40,210 bases of DNA from Deltaproteobacteria bacterium (GCA_016938035.1 JAFGVK010000064.1:1-40210); one strand, 5' to 3'. Shown: positions 18,336 through 26,570, numbered from the stretch's first letter. The notes: generated by a model from the sequence alone, not told the origin. Numbers and translations: made by a program.

Positions 18336-18998
18336 GTGCGTATCGCGGCAATAGACACCACGGGCCCGGTGATCGGGGTGGCCCTGCTGGCGGAGGGGCG
18401 GGTGCTGGCGCGCTCGGAGCGGGTCCGCAAGGGCGCTGAGGCGCTGCTGATCCCCTGGCTCCAGGCCCTCTGCCAGCAGGCAGAGGTGCCCCTGGCCTCC
18501 CTCGACGGGGTGGCGGTGTCCCACGGCCCTGGCGCCTTTACCGGCCTGCGGGTCGGGCTGGCCACCGCAGCGGGGCTGGCGCAGGGGCTGGGGGTGCCGC
18601 TCTGGAGCACATCGTCCCTCGACAGCAGGGCGCGCAGGGTTCGGGGCGAGGGCCAGGTGCTGGCCCTGATCGACGCCCGCAAGGGCAAGGCCTACGCCGC
18701 GCTGTACGCCGCGGACGGGGCGCTGCTCCGGGGGCCCGCGGACCTGCCGCCTGTCGAGGCGATCGGGTGGGCCTCCGCCCCCTTCGTCGCCACCGGTGAG
18801 GGCGCGGCGCTGTGGCGCGAGCTGGTGGAGGGTGCGGGCGGCGTCGTCGCGGATGACGCCGCCGATCCGGCGGTGGACGCGCTGGCCCTGATGGGCGAAG
18901 TGGCGATAGCTGCGGGGCTCGGGCGCGAGCCGCACGCGGTGACGCCGGTCTACCTTAGAGAGCCAGACGCCAAGCCCCCCGCGGCCGCGTCGGTCTAG
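18336..18998 (+). CDS. tsaB: tRNA threonylcarbamoyladenosine biosynthesis protein TsaB
   Basis: 220 residues from GTG 18336 with GGAGG upstream. The N-terminal RIAAIDTTGPVIGVALL and VSHGPGAFTGLRVGLATAAGLA are the signature of the ASKHA-fold TsaB family. TsaB pairs with TsaD and TsaE to attach threonylcarbamoyl to A37 of ANN-decoding tRNAs, and itself lacks the metal-binding catalytic residues. A DARKGKAYAALY segment is also typical. It starts 2 bases after rseP and its stop lies 9 bases before the next gene, so all three belong to one transcript. Confidence 0.95.
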   Translation: MRIAAIDTTGPVIGVALLAEGRVLARSERVRKGAEALLIPWLQALCQQAEVPLASLDGVAVSHGPGAFTGLRVGLATAAGLAQGLGVPLWSTSSLDSRARRVRGEGQVLALIDARKGKAYAALYAADGALLRGPADLPPVEAIGWASAPFVATGEGAALWRELVEGAGGVVADDAADPAVDALALMGEVAIAAGLGREPHAVTPVYLREPDAKPPAAASV

Positions 18999-19007
18999 GA
19001 GCTGCAG

Positions 19008-19994
19008 ATGGAACTGGTCGTTGGTGTGGCGGGCGCGACTGGCGCCCTGGGCAAGGAGCTGATCGAGCTGCTGGATGGTGCCTCCTGGCGCCCTGCGGAG
19101 CTGCGTCCCCTCGCGAGCCCCGCCAGCAAGGTGCCCTTCGTGGACTACGGCGAGCATCAGATTGCGGTGGACAACCTCGACGATCAGGTGGTGGGCGAGC
19201 TGGACGCGCTGTTCCTGGTGACCCCTCCGGGGATCGCCGCAGGGGTGGGCGCCACCGCGGTGCACGAGGGGGTGGTCACCATCGACCTCTCCGGCGCGCT
19301 GGGGGGGGATCTGCCGCTGGTGGACCCTGTGCTGCTCCCCAGGTCGATGGAGGACGCGATGCAGCGCGGGGGGGCGGTGCTCCCCGGGGCGCCGGCACTG
19401 GCGCTGAGCAGGGTGCTGGGCGCCTTGAAGCGCGAGCTGTCCATCACCGGGTGGGACGCTGTGGTGAACCTGCCCGCCTCGCACTGGGGCAGGGACGGGC
19501 TGGAGGAGCTGTCCAACCAGGTGATCGCCCTCTTCAACCAGGGCACGCCCACCCGCAAGAAGTTCCCCACGGGGTTGGCCTTCGACCTCATCCCCCAGGT
19601 GGGCGAGGCGGAGGAGGACGGGCACAGCAGCGAGGAGCTGGCGGTGCTGGGGCAGGTGCGGGCCCTCAGCGGGGTAGGGGGCGGCGACGTGACCCTGGTG
19701 GGGGTGCCGGTGTTCTCAGGCATGTCGGGGGTGATCCGCGTCCAGGTGAAGGGCTCGCCCGCGCTGGAGCAGGTGCGCGGGCTGCTCGCGGCGGGTCAGC
19801 TGCACCTCCCGCCCTCGGGGCGCGCGCGTCACATCCCCCACCCCAGGTCGGTGGACGGGCGTGAGGACCTGAGCGTGGGCAGGGTGCGGGTCTCCGAGGG
19901 CGAGATCCACCTGTGGTTCGCCTTGGACAACCTGCGGGTGATGGCGGCCCTGGCGGTGGGCGTCTGTGGGATGCTGGTCCGCGGAGAGCGCTGA
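19008..19994 (+). CDS. Aspartate-semialdehyde dehydrogenase homologue, probably inactive (Usg-like)
   Basis: 328 residues with the Rossmann start VGVAGATGALGKELIELL and the overall layout of the aspartate-semialdehyde dehydrogenase family. The catalytic Cys is missing: where active enzymes have NPNCST, this protein reads LPGAPAL at about 125-131. The catalytic His segment is also changed, reading VPVFSGMSGVIRV. This is the situation in Usg-type paralogues, which are not dehydrogenases and have no settled role. The start is ATG 19008 with AGGAG formed across the tsaB stop. It sits next to truA, as usg does in some proteobacteria, with the large propeller/barrel gene inserted between. Confidence 0.85.
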   Translation: MELVVGVAGATGALGKELIELLDGASWRPAELRPLASPASKVPFVDYGEHQIAVDNLDDQVVGELDALFLVTPPGIAAGVGATAVHEGVVTIDLSGALGGDLPLVDPVLLPRSMEDAMQRGGAVLPGAPALALSRVLGALKRELSITGWDAVVNLPASHWGRDGLEELSNQVIALFNQGTPTRKKFPTGLAFDLIPQVGEAEEDGHSSEELAVLGQVRALSGVGGGDVTLVGVPVFSGMSGVIRVQVKGSPALEQVRGLLAAGQLHLPPSGRARHIPHPRSVDGREDLSVGRVRVSEGEIHLWFALDNLRVMAALAVGVCGMLVRGER

Positions 19995-20000
19995 CAGCCT

Positions 20001-20036
20001 GTCGCGGCGCACGGCGGGCGCGGCGGTCGCCGCGAC
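20001..20036 (+). terminator. GC-rich hairpin after the Usg-like gene
   Basis: Perfect 9-bp stem (gtcgcggcg with cgccgcgac) with an 18-base loop, a few bases after the stop. There is no T-run, so it may stabilise the mRNA end or act only weakly as a terminator. Confidence 0.4.
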
Positions 20037-20161
20037 AACTTGTCGAGGTGAGGGGTGGCGCCGGCATCCAGCGGTGCGAACAGATGGGAAACACCGCGCT
20101 TATCGCGGGGGTGTTGGCCCCTGGCCCAGTGATTGCATAAGGTCAACAGAAAGGAGGTCCG

Positions 20162-22519
20162 ATGATCCTGCTGTGGGTCTCTGTGGCCCTTGCCGCGATG
20201 CCAGACAAGAACCCCGCCACCTACGCATGGGCCGATCCGCCCAAGGATCTGGTGCTGTCCGCGGACGGGTCGCTGATCGCGGCGGTGAGCGAGGCGGGGG
20301 CGATCCGGCTGGTGTCGGTGGACACCTGGCGGACGGCCACCTCGACGGTGTGCGACGCCTCGTCCGTGGTGCTCGGCGACGGCGGTGAGGTCTGGGTGGG
20401 GTGCAAGGACGGCTCAGTCCACCAGCTCGCCTGGGACGGCGCCGCGCTCAGCCCTGCCACCGACAGCACCTCTGGCGACGCCCTCTCCTGGGAGCTCAGC
20501 GAGGGGGAGCTGCTCGCCCTGTTCCAGCAGGGGGACGAACTCTACGCGCTGGCCGATGAGGACAGCGATCTCGTCGCCCACTCGGTGGACCCCGCGACCG
20601 GCGCGGTGGACGGGGCCGGCTATCCCTTCACCCTGGTCTACGACGGCTACGTGGACGCGGCGGCCCTTGGGCAGCGGATGGTCATCGCCCACGGGGCGGA
20701 CGACATCTCCTCCTTCTCCTGGGCGGGCGGCGGCGCGATCTCCTCCACGCAGCGCCTGGGGGTGAGCCTGGAGGACATCGCCGCGACCACCAGGGAGTCC
20801 ATCCTGGGGGTCGACAAGGATGGCTTCGTGGTGGAGTACCTCCTGTCGTCCTCTACCTGGATGATCCACTTCAACACCCTCGACGAGCCCACCGCGGTCG
20901 ACGCGCTCTCCCTCACCAGCGAGGAGCGGCTCTACGTCGGCGACGGGACCTCGCTCAAGGTCTGGAGCTACGGCTCCGGGACCATGTCCGCCGATGCCCC
21001 CGACGCAGAGGTGTCCATCTCCGACACCCTCGCCGAGATCGCCGCCGGCGAGGACTACGCGTGGGCCACCACCACAGGCGGTGATCTGCTGGTCTTCACC
21101 GACCTGCCCTGGGTCTCCGAGGTGGAGGCCTTCCCCGCCACGGTGGGGGAGGGCGACGAGGTGGTGCTGAGCTTCACCTCGGACGTGGAGGGGGAGTACG
21201 CGGTCCACCTGGGCGGCGATCGGACCGGAAGCGGCGCGGTGATCGCGACGGGCACCGCGTCGGTGGGCGCGCAGCAGGTGCAGCTCACCGCGGGCAGTGA
21301 CTGGCCGGAGGGGGCGCTGGAGCTCGTGGTGCTGGTCGACGATGGCGCGGGCACCGGCCACGGCCTCGCCTCCGTGCTGGTGGACAATCCCCCCGGTGCG
21401 CCCAGCCTTGACGCCGGGAGCCTCAGCTTCTCTTCGGGGGCGCTGATCCTGAGCTTCGAAGGCATAGTGGACGCGGACCTCGATCACTACACGGTCTACC
21501 TGAGCACCACCCCCTTCACCGGGGAGGAGTGGCCCTCTGGCGGCCCTGCCTTTGACGGTGCCGATGAGATCGAGGCGCCAGTGACCGTCACCGCCGCTGG
21601 CGGCGAGTCGGTCTACCTGCGGCTGGAGCCGCTCACCGACGGTGTGACCTACTACCTCGGGGTGAGGGCCACAGACGCCGGCGGGCTGGAGGGGCCGATG
21701 TCAGTGGTTGTGGAAGGGACGCCGCGCCCGGCATATGGAGCGGCGGAGATCAGCGGGGAGCAGGGTGGCGCCCCGGAGTGTGGACCCGGACTTGGAGGAA
21801 GCATGGGGTGGCTCGCGTTGTTCGGCGGTCTGGTGGCGGTGCGCAGGCGTCGCTCCCTCGCCGTGGCCGGGGGCCTGCTGCTGGCGGGCACCGCCGGGGC
21901 CAAGGACTACACGCCGACGGTGGGCAACCTGGAGCTGCGCTACGGCCCGGTCCAGTTCGATCAGGTGCCGGACCCTGTCTCCGGTGAGCTGGTGGAGAAC
22001 CCCATCGACTCGGTCTACAACGAGCGCAGCCCCAACGTGCTCCAGGTGGAGGTGGGGCCCCAGCTCTTCCGGGTGCTGGAGGTGGACGTGGGCTTCGGCT
22101 TCCTCCAGCAGCTCGCGTGGAAGATGGACGAGGCCGGCGCCAGGTCTGGCGATCGCACCATGCTCACCTCCTGGCCGCTCTCGGTCTCAGGGACCCTGCG
22201 CCTGCAGTTCTGGGACGAGCAGGTGGCGGTGCCCTTCGCCAGCTATGGCTACGACTACCTGCTGTGGGACGAGCGCTGGGACGACGGCGCGGGTGGAAAG
22301 GACCGCCTGCACGGCGCCAAGGTGGGCCAGCACTGGGCGGTGGGGGGAAACCTCCTCCTCGACACCTTCGCCAGGGCGAGGGCGAGCACCCTGGAGTCTC
22401 AGACGGGGGTCAACGACACCTTCGTCGTGGTGGAGTACCGGCGCCAGGACATCGGGGACGGCGAGGGGCTGGTGTTCTCGGGTGACATGGTCACCGCCGG
22501 GCTCAAGCTCGACTTCTAG
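20162..22519 (+). CDS. Secreted propeller/FN3 protein with MYXO-CTERM-like tail fused in frame to an outer-membrane beta-barrel
   Basis: 785 residues preceded by AAAGGAGGT. Order: signal peptide (1-12, LWVSVALAA); a WD40/PQQ-like propeller (about 20-330); beta domains with an FN3-like repeat (about 330-520); Cys540 in CGPGLGG, membrane segment 548-560, RRRR at 561-564, which together look like a MYXO-CTERM sorting signal; a second hydrophobic segment 565-577 ending in a signal-peptidase-like AGA-K581; and a barrel (581-785) ending GLKLDF. The barrel resembles the myxobacterial MXAN_2562 outer-membrane family (VGNLELRYGP, GVNDTFVVVEY). A stop would be expected after RRRR. GGAGG and ATG at 21803 give an in-frame internal start. 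It may be a fusion, a self-resolving polyprotein, or two nested genes. truA follows after 23 bp. Confidence 0.85.
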   Translation: MILLWVSVALAAMPDKNPATYAWADPPKDLVLSADGSLIAAVSEAGAIRLVSVDTWRTATSTVCDASSVVLGDGGEVWVGCKDGSVHQLAWDGAALSPATDSTSGDALSWELSEGELLALFQQGDELYALADEDSDLVAHSVDPATGAVDGAGYPFTLVYDGYVDAAALGQRMVIAHGADDISSFSWAGGGAISSTQRLGVSLEDIAATTRESILGVDKDGFVVEYLLSSSTWMIHFNTLDEPTAVDALSLTSEERLYVGDGTSLKVWSYGSGTMSADAPDAEVSISDTLAEIAAGEDYAWATTTGGDLLVFTDLPWVSEVEAFPATVGEGDEVVLSFTSDVEGEYAVHLGGDRTGSGAVIATGTASVGAQQVQLTAGSDWPEGALELVVLVDDGAGTGHGLASVLVDNPPGAPSLDAGSLSFSSGALILSFEGIVDADLDHYTVYLSTTPFTGEEWPSGGPAFDGADEIEAPVTVTAAGGESVYLRLEPLTDGVTYYLGVRATDAGGLEGPMSVVVEGTPRPAYGAAEISGEQGGAPECGPGLGGSMGWLALFGGLVAVRRRRSLAVAGGLLLAGTAGAKDYTPTVGNLELRYGPVQFDQVPDPVSGELVENPIDSVYNERSPNVLQVEVGPQLFRVLEVDVGFGFLQQLAWKMDEAGARSGDRTMLTSWPLSVSGTLRLQFWDEQVAVPFASYGYDYLLWDERWDDGAGGKDRLHGAKVGQHWAVGGNLLLDTFARARASTLESQTGVNDTFVVVEYRRQDIGDGEGLVFSGDMVTAGLKLDF
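21803..22519 (+). other. Possible internally initiated outer-membrane barrel (same frame)
   Basis: An in-frame ATG at 21803 (Met548 of the long product) is preceded by GGAGG at 21794-21798, a proper ribosome-binding site inside coding sequence. Initiation here would yield 238 residues: a signal sequence formed from the sorting-signal helix, four Arg and the second hydrophobic run, cut at AGA-KD, then the barrel. The alternative is that only the long product is made. Confidence 0.45.
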
Positions 22520-22542
22520 GGCGGCGTGGACGAGGAGATCGC

Positions 22543-23331
22543 GTGGGTGAGACGCGCTGGAAGCTGACGCTGGAGTACGACGGGACCGACTTCCACGGCT
22601 GGTCCATTCAGCCCAACGGCCGGACCGTGCAGGGTGAGCTGGAGGTGGCGCTCGCCCAGCTGCTCCGCCATGAGGTCCAGGTCGCCGGGTCCGGCCGGAC
22701 CGACGCGGGGGTGCACGCCGCGGGACAGGTGGCCGCCTTCACCACCAGCGCGGAGCGCACCCCGGACAACATCCTCCGGGGGCTCAACGCCATGCTCCCC
22801 GGTGATCTGGCGGTGGTGCGCGCAGAGCGGGTCCACCTGGGCTTCGACCCCAGACACGACGCCAAGGTGAAGCACTACAGGTATCGCTGGCTGGATCGAC
22901 AGGCCCGATCCCCGCTCCGCCGCCGCGACGCCTGGTGGGTGCGGGACCCCCTCGACGTGGAGGCGATGCAGGCCGCGGTGCAGCCCCTGATGGGCACCCA
23001 CGACTTCTCGTCCTTCCGCGCCGCGGGCTGTGACGCGGCGCACCCTGTTCGCACCGTGCAGCGCCTGGCGGTGAGTCGGCGGGGGGGGGAGGTCCACCTG
23101 GACGCACACGGGCACGGCTTCCTCCGCTACATGGTGCGGAACATCGCCGGCAGCCTGTGGGTGATCGGCCTCCGCCGCAGGCCGCCGGAGTGGCTCGCCG
23201 AGGTGCTCGCCGCCAGAGATCGCGGGGTGGCCGCGCGCACCGCCCCCGCGCTGGGGCTGACCCTGCTCTCGGTCCAGTACGGTGAGGAGCGCGAGGGTCC
23301 ACAGGGCGAGGACCACACCTCGGCGCGCTGA
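22543..23331 (+). CDS. truA: tRNA pseudouridine(38-40) synthase TruA
   Basis: 262 residues from GTG 22543 with GAGGAGAT upstream. The catalytic Asp54 is in SGRTDAGVHA. The N-terminal LEYDGTDFHGWSIQPN, HYRYRW, HDFSSFRAAGC and GFLRYMVRNIAG blocks are characteristic. It isomerises uridines 38-40 in the anticodon stem-loop of many tRNAs. The last 20 residues are a weakly conserved charged tail. It ends the long rpsB-to-truA block and converges with the FYDLN-acid gene. Confidence 0.98.
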   Translation: MGETRWKLTLEYDGTDFHGWSIQPNGRTVQGELEVALAQLLRHEVQVAGSGRTDAGVHAAGQVAAFTTSAERTPDNILRGLNAMLPGDLAVVRAERVHLGFDPRHDAKVKHYRYRWLDRQARSPLRRRDAWWVRDPLDVEAMQAAVQPLMGTHDFSSFRAAGCDAAHPVRTVQRLAVSRRGGEVHLDAHGHGFLRYMVRNIAGSLWVIGLRRRPPEWLAEVLAARDRGVAARTAPALGLTLLSVQYGEEREGPQGEDHTSAR

Positions 23332-23649
23332 GTGATCCTCTCGCGCCGGTACATGCCCGCTACCCAGGGCGTGGGCAGCGCCGCCCGCTGCGCCCAGCAG
23401 CACCCCGGCGAGACTGGCCACTGAGCAGGGGTCGCCAGGCGCCAGGCCGAGGAAGGCGCCATGAGCGCGGGTGAGGGACCTGGGAGCTCCAGGCGCAGAG
23501 ACAGAGCCGCCCGCCTGCCGCTCGGGCCCAAGCCCGGCGGGGCGGGACGCGGCCTCACGCCCCGAGGTCCCAAAAAAAACCCCGCGACGCCGCCGCCGCA
23601 GGGAGCCACGCGCGCGCGCCTCGCGGAGGCCCGCGCTCGCTGGAGGAGG
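23332..23649. other. Intergenic stretch between convergent genes
   Basis: 318 bases between truA and the FYDLN-acid gene. It holds the minus-strand terminator at 23572-23603. A minus-strand frame across 23335-23460 has coding-like composition and a hydrophobic run (SLAGVLLGAAGG), but it has no plausible start and runs into the antisense of truA, so I do not call it. Confidence 0.5.
23572..23603 (-). terminator. Intrinsic terminator of the FYDLN-acid gene
   Basis: On the minus strand: CCCTGCG, a 10-base loop, CGCGGGG (one T-G wobble), then eight T. It lies 46 bases past the stop of the FYDLN-acid gene. Confidence 0.8.
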
Positions 23650-23916
23650 CTAGTCCTCGTACTCGTCGAACATCTCGTCGTCCTCGTTCTCCTCGTCGTC
23701 CCCCTCGTCCGAGGTGGGATCGTCGAACTCGGGCTCAGAGTCGTCGACGGCGACGCGAGGCCCACCAGAGAGCAGGGCGCGGATGTCCCGCACCGGCGCC
23801 TCGCGCTGATCCGTTCCGCACTCGGGGCAGAGGGGTTCAGGGCGGTTCAGATCGTAGAACTTGGTCCCGCAGGTGAAACACGTATAGCGGGTGCCGAGCA
23901 TGGACTTGTCGAGCAT
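23650..23916 (-). CDS. FYDLN-acid domain zinc-ribbon protein
   Basis: 88 residues from ATG 23916, chosen because GGAG lies 5 bases upstream; the longer frame to 23970 has no such site. An N-terminal zinc ribbon is formed by CFTC and CPEC with the family motif TKFYDLNRPEP between. The remainder is very acidic and ends in a run of Glu/Asp/Asn. This matches the small FYDLN-acid family known from proteobacteria, whose function is not established; a role in transcription or ribosome-associated binding is only a guess. It stands alone and diverges from the propeller lipoprotein across 96 bp. Confidence 0.9.
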   Translation of the reverse strand: MLDKSMLGTRYTCFTCGTKFYDLNRPEPLCPECGTDQREAPVRDIRALLSGGPRVAVDDSEPEFDDPTSDEGDDEENEDDEMFDEYED

Positions 23917-24012
23917 GTCCTCTCCATAGGAAGCGGACTCGCAAACTACCACGGCCGGGGCGCACGTCAAGCGTCGTTCAGGTTATCCTGCCGTCTACCC
24001 GTGGAGGCCCCT

Positions 24013-25443
24013 TTGAGCGCACGCCCCATTCTGTACCTCCTCGCCCTCGCCGCCTGTGATCCCGGCGCACAGCAGGGTGATCTCGTCTCCAGCGACCAGC
24101 GCGTCGACATGGCCGGCCCGGACGACGAGAAGGACGCGTCGGGTACCGAGATGTGCAACACGCCAGCGGGCTACGTCTATGTGGTGTGGTCTGACGATCG
24201 CGACGGGACGCCCGCGGTGTGGCTGAACCGCTCCACCGACGCGGGGCGCAGCTGGATGCCGGCGGCGGTGCAGGTCAGCCACGGGCAGGGCGCGGCGGTC
24301 AACCCGGACGTCGCCTGCGTGAACGACTCGGTCTACGTGGTGTGGGAGGACGACCGGGACGGCGAGCTGGAGAACCACAACATCTACTACAACGTGTCCG
24401 CCGATCGCGGGCAGACCTGGTCCGCCCAGGACGTGGCCCTCGACGACGACGAGGACGGGAAGGCGATGAGCCTCGGCCCGCAGATCGCCGCGGCGGGGAC
24501 CCAGGTGCACATCGCCTGGTATGACGCGGTGAACGGTGCCTACGACATCCTGGTGGCCTCCTCCACCGATCAGGGTCTCAGCTTCGCTGCGCCAGTGCGG
24601 GTGGACTCGGACGTGGCGGGTGAGGCCTACTCCGCCAGCCCTCAGATCGCGATCGACGGGATGAGCCACGTCTATGTGGCCTGGGAGGACTCCCGCAGGG
24701 GCCTCTCGGATGTGTATTTCGCGGTCTCGGCGGACGCCGGGCGCACCTACTCCCAGGACAAGCGCCTGGACGGCGGTGACGACGCAGGGAGCCACAACAG
24801 CTTCGCGCCCAGGCTGGCAGCCGCCGACGGCCAGGTCTACGTGGTGTGGCACGATGAGCGCAACGGCGCGGGGCGCGACGTGTTCCTGAACTGGTCGGGC
24901 GACCACGGCGTGAGCTGGCAGGGCGAGGCCACCCGCGTGGACAGCGACGGCGCCGGCTTCTTCGATAGCCTGTACCCCGACCTCGCGATCGGGGCAGGTG
25001 TCGCCCACATCGCCTGGGAGGACGCCCGTTCAGCGGGCTACGACATCTACTACCGCCGGGTGGTTGACGGGGTCCCCGATGCGCCGGAGGTCCGCCTGGA
25101 CACCGATGGCGCCGGGTTCGGTCAGTCGCTTCACCCCAAGGTCGCCGTGGGGGAGGCCAACCTCGTCGTCGCCTGGCAGGACCGGCGCGACGACGCGGGC
25201 GGCTACGGCTACAACGACCTCTACTACAACTTCTCCGAGGACATGGGGCTGACCTGGTCGCGCGACGATCTCCGGGTGGACAACATCGAGGAGGGAACCA
25301 GCTACGCGGTGGAGCTGAACGTGGGGCTGCACCGCGGCGAGCTGCTCGCCGCCTGGACAGACGGCAGGAGGGGGAACGCCGACGTCTATTTCCACCACCT
25401 CCAGGTGGGCGAGGCGGCCAGCTATGTGGTGGCCGGTGAGTGA
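24013..25443 (+). CDS. Lipoprotein with Asp-box (BNR/sialidase-like) propeller
   Basis: 476 residues from TTG 24013, favoured because GGAGG is 5 bases upstream; GTG 24001 would add 4 residues. The signal peptide ends LALAAC, giving lipidated Cys15. At least six Asp-box motifs of the form SxDxGxxW/Y/F occur (for example STDAGRSW, SADRGQTW, STDQGLSF, SADAGRTY, SGDHGVSW, SEDMGLTW). They alternate with about eight VxxAW-D-R strands such as YVVWSDDRDG and HIAWEDARSAG. This is the strand pattern of sialidase-type beta-propellers. No catalytic Arg triad or nucleophile could be identified, so a binding role is as likely as a glycosidase. It should face outward from the membrane. Confidence 0.85.
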   Translation: MSARPILYLLALAACDPGAQQGDLVSSDQRVDMAGPDDEKDASGTEMCNTPAGYVYVVWSDDRDGTPAVWLNRSTDAGRSWMPAAVQVSHGQGAAVNPDVACVNDSVYVVWEDDRDGELENHNIYYNVSADRGQTWSAQDVALDDDEDGKAMSLGPQIAAAGTQVHIAWYDAVNGAYDILVASSTDQGLSFAAPVRVDSDVAGEAYSASPQIAIDGMSHVYVAWEDSRRGLSDVYFAVSADAGRTYSQDKRLDGGDDAGSHNSFAPRLAAADGQVYVVWHDERNGAGRDVFLNWSGDHGVSWQGEATRVDSDGAGFFDSLYPDLAIGAGVAHIAWEDARSAGYDIYYRRVVDGVPDAPEVRLDTDGAGFGQSLHPKVAVGEANLVVAWQDRRDDAGGYGYNDLYYNFSEDMGLTWSRDDLRVDNIEEGTSYAVELNVGLHRGELLAAWTDGRRGNADVYFHHLQVGEAASYVVAGE

Positions 25444-25535
25444 CAGCCTGTGGCCTGAGGGGCGTCGGCTCCCCGCCTCGGCGTCTTTCGCGCCCTCTGT
25501 TGGGGGGATCTCCCCGCGGACTGTGCGGCAGCCTG

Positions 25536-25562
25536 TTGACAGCCTGACCCCCTCACAATAAT
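25536..25562 (+). promoter_or_regulatory. Sigma-70 type promoter for rplM-rpsI
   Basis: TTGACA at 25536-25541 and AATAAT at 25557-25562 with a 15-base spacer, about 95 bases before the rplM start. The AT-rich -10 stands out in GC-rich DNA. The spacer is shorter than ideal. Confidence 0.65.
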
Positions 25563-25563
25563 C

Positions 25564-25589
25564 CACGGCGGTCCACGGGCCCCGCCGTG
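25564..25589 (+). promoter_or_regulatory. Hairpin at the 5' end of the rplM leader
   Basis: A perfect 8-bp stem (cacggcgg with ccgccgtg) and 10-base loop begins where the transcript should start. L13 operons are often controlled through their leader RNA, so this is a candidate control element, or simply a 5' stabilising stem. Confidence 0.4.
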
Positions 25590-25655
25590 TCTCATCTCTC
25601 TTCGGTCGGACGAACCGCCCGGTCGAATACGAACCTCCTTTCACCGAGTGAAACC

Positions 25656-26090
25656 ATGAACACCTACTCCGCCAAGCCGGGCGAGGTCGAGCGTCACTGG
25701 TACGTTGTCGATGCTTCCGAGTTCGAGCTGGGACGCCTGGCGACCCGGATCGCGACGGTCCTCCGCGGCAAGCACAAGACGGTCTTTACCCCTCACGTTG
25801 ACACCGGCGATTTCGTCATCGTCGTCAACGCGTCCAAGGTCAAGCTGACCGGCCGCAAGCTCGCCCAGAAGAACTACTACGCCTACACTGGCTACGCGGG
25901 TGGGTTGAAGGTCACGGACGCGGCGACCGTTCGCGAGAAGGATCCCGAGCGTATGCTGGTGCACGCGGTCAAGGGCATGCTGCCCAAGAACCGCCTCTCC
26001 CGTGAGCTCATCAAGAAGCTCAAGGTCTATGGCGGCGAGGATCACCCCCACGTCGCACAGAACCCCCAGCCCTTCCCTAACGTGCTGTAG
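25656..26090 (+). CDS. rplM: 50S ribosomal protein L13
   Basis: 144 residues from ATG 25656. [63 protein letters not shown] and the final block [23 protein letters not shown] are diagnostic. The upstream in-frame extension to 25587 was rejected as it overlaps the leader. L13 is an early-assembling large-subunit protein. It is coupled to rpsI 8 bases downstream, the usual pair. Confidence 0.99.
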   Translation: MNTYSAKPGEVERHWYVVDASEFELGRLATRIATVLRGKHKTVFTPHVDTGDFVIVVNASKVKLTGRKLAQKNYYAYTGYAGGLKVTDAATVREKDPERMLVHAVKGMLPKNRLSRELIKKLKVYGGEDHPHVAQNPQPFPNVL

Positions 26091-26098
26091 AGGATACG

Positions 26099-26497
26099 AT
26101 GGCTTACGATACTGCCCAGTCTAACGGCACCGGACGGCGCAAGACCTCCGTGGCGCGTGTCTACCTCCGCCCCGGCAACGGCCGCTTCATCGTCAACAAG
26201 CGCGATCTCGGCGAGTACTTCCCCCGGAAGATCCTCGTCCGTGACCTGCTGCAGCCCCTCACGATCCTCAACGTGCTCGACAGCTACGATGTGATCGCGA
26301 ACGTGCGCGGCGGCGGCACCACCGGCCAGGCCGGCGCCATCCGCCTTGGCCTCGCCCGGGCGCTGGTGAAGATCAGCCTCAAGAACCGCGCGCCCCTCAA
26401 GGTCGCCGGCATGCTCACCCGCGACGCCCGCAAGGTGGAGCGCAAGAAGTACGGCCAGCCCGGCGCCCGCCGCAGGTTCCAGTTCTCCAAGCGCTAG
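26099..26497 (+). CDS. rpsI: 30S ribosomal protein S9
   Basis: 132 residues. [14 protein letters not shown] near the start, [20 protein letters not shown] and the basic end [18 protein letters not shown] are diagnostic; the C-terminal Lys-Arg reaches the P-site tRNA. AGAGGA precedes ATG 26099. It is the second gene of the rplM-rpsI operon and is closed by a strong terminator. Confidence 0.99.
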   Translation: MAYDTAQSNGTGRRKTSVARVYLRPGNGRFIVNKRDLGEYFPRKILVRDLLQPLTILNVLDSYDVIANVRGGGTTGQAGAIRLGLARALVKISLKNRAPLKVAGMLTRDARKVERKKYGQPGARRRFQFSKR

Positions 26498-26516
26498 TCG
26501 CCCGGAGAGAGGACAC

Positions 26517-26559
26517 AGGCCGCCGCGGCTCCTCGGAGCGCGGCGGCCTCTCTTTTTTT
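26517..26559 (+). terminator. Strong intrinsic terminator after rpsI
   Basis: An 11-bp stem (aggccgccgcg with cgcggcggcct), extended by the inner gctc/gagc pairing, is followed by seven T at 26553-26559. The kdsB start lies only 12 bases further, so kdsB needs read-through or a promoter overlapping this hairpin. Confidence 0.92.
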
Positions 26560-26570
26560 GTGGAGACCGC

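Noticed and set aside
23335-23460. Possible minus-strand gene fragment with a hydrophobic run after truA
   Set aside because: No start or ribosome-binding site, and the frame runs on as the antisense of truA.
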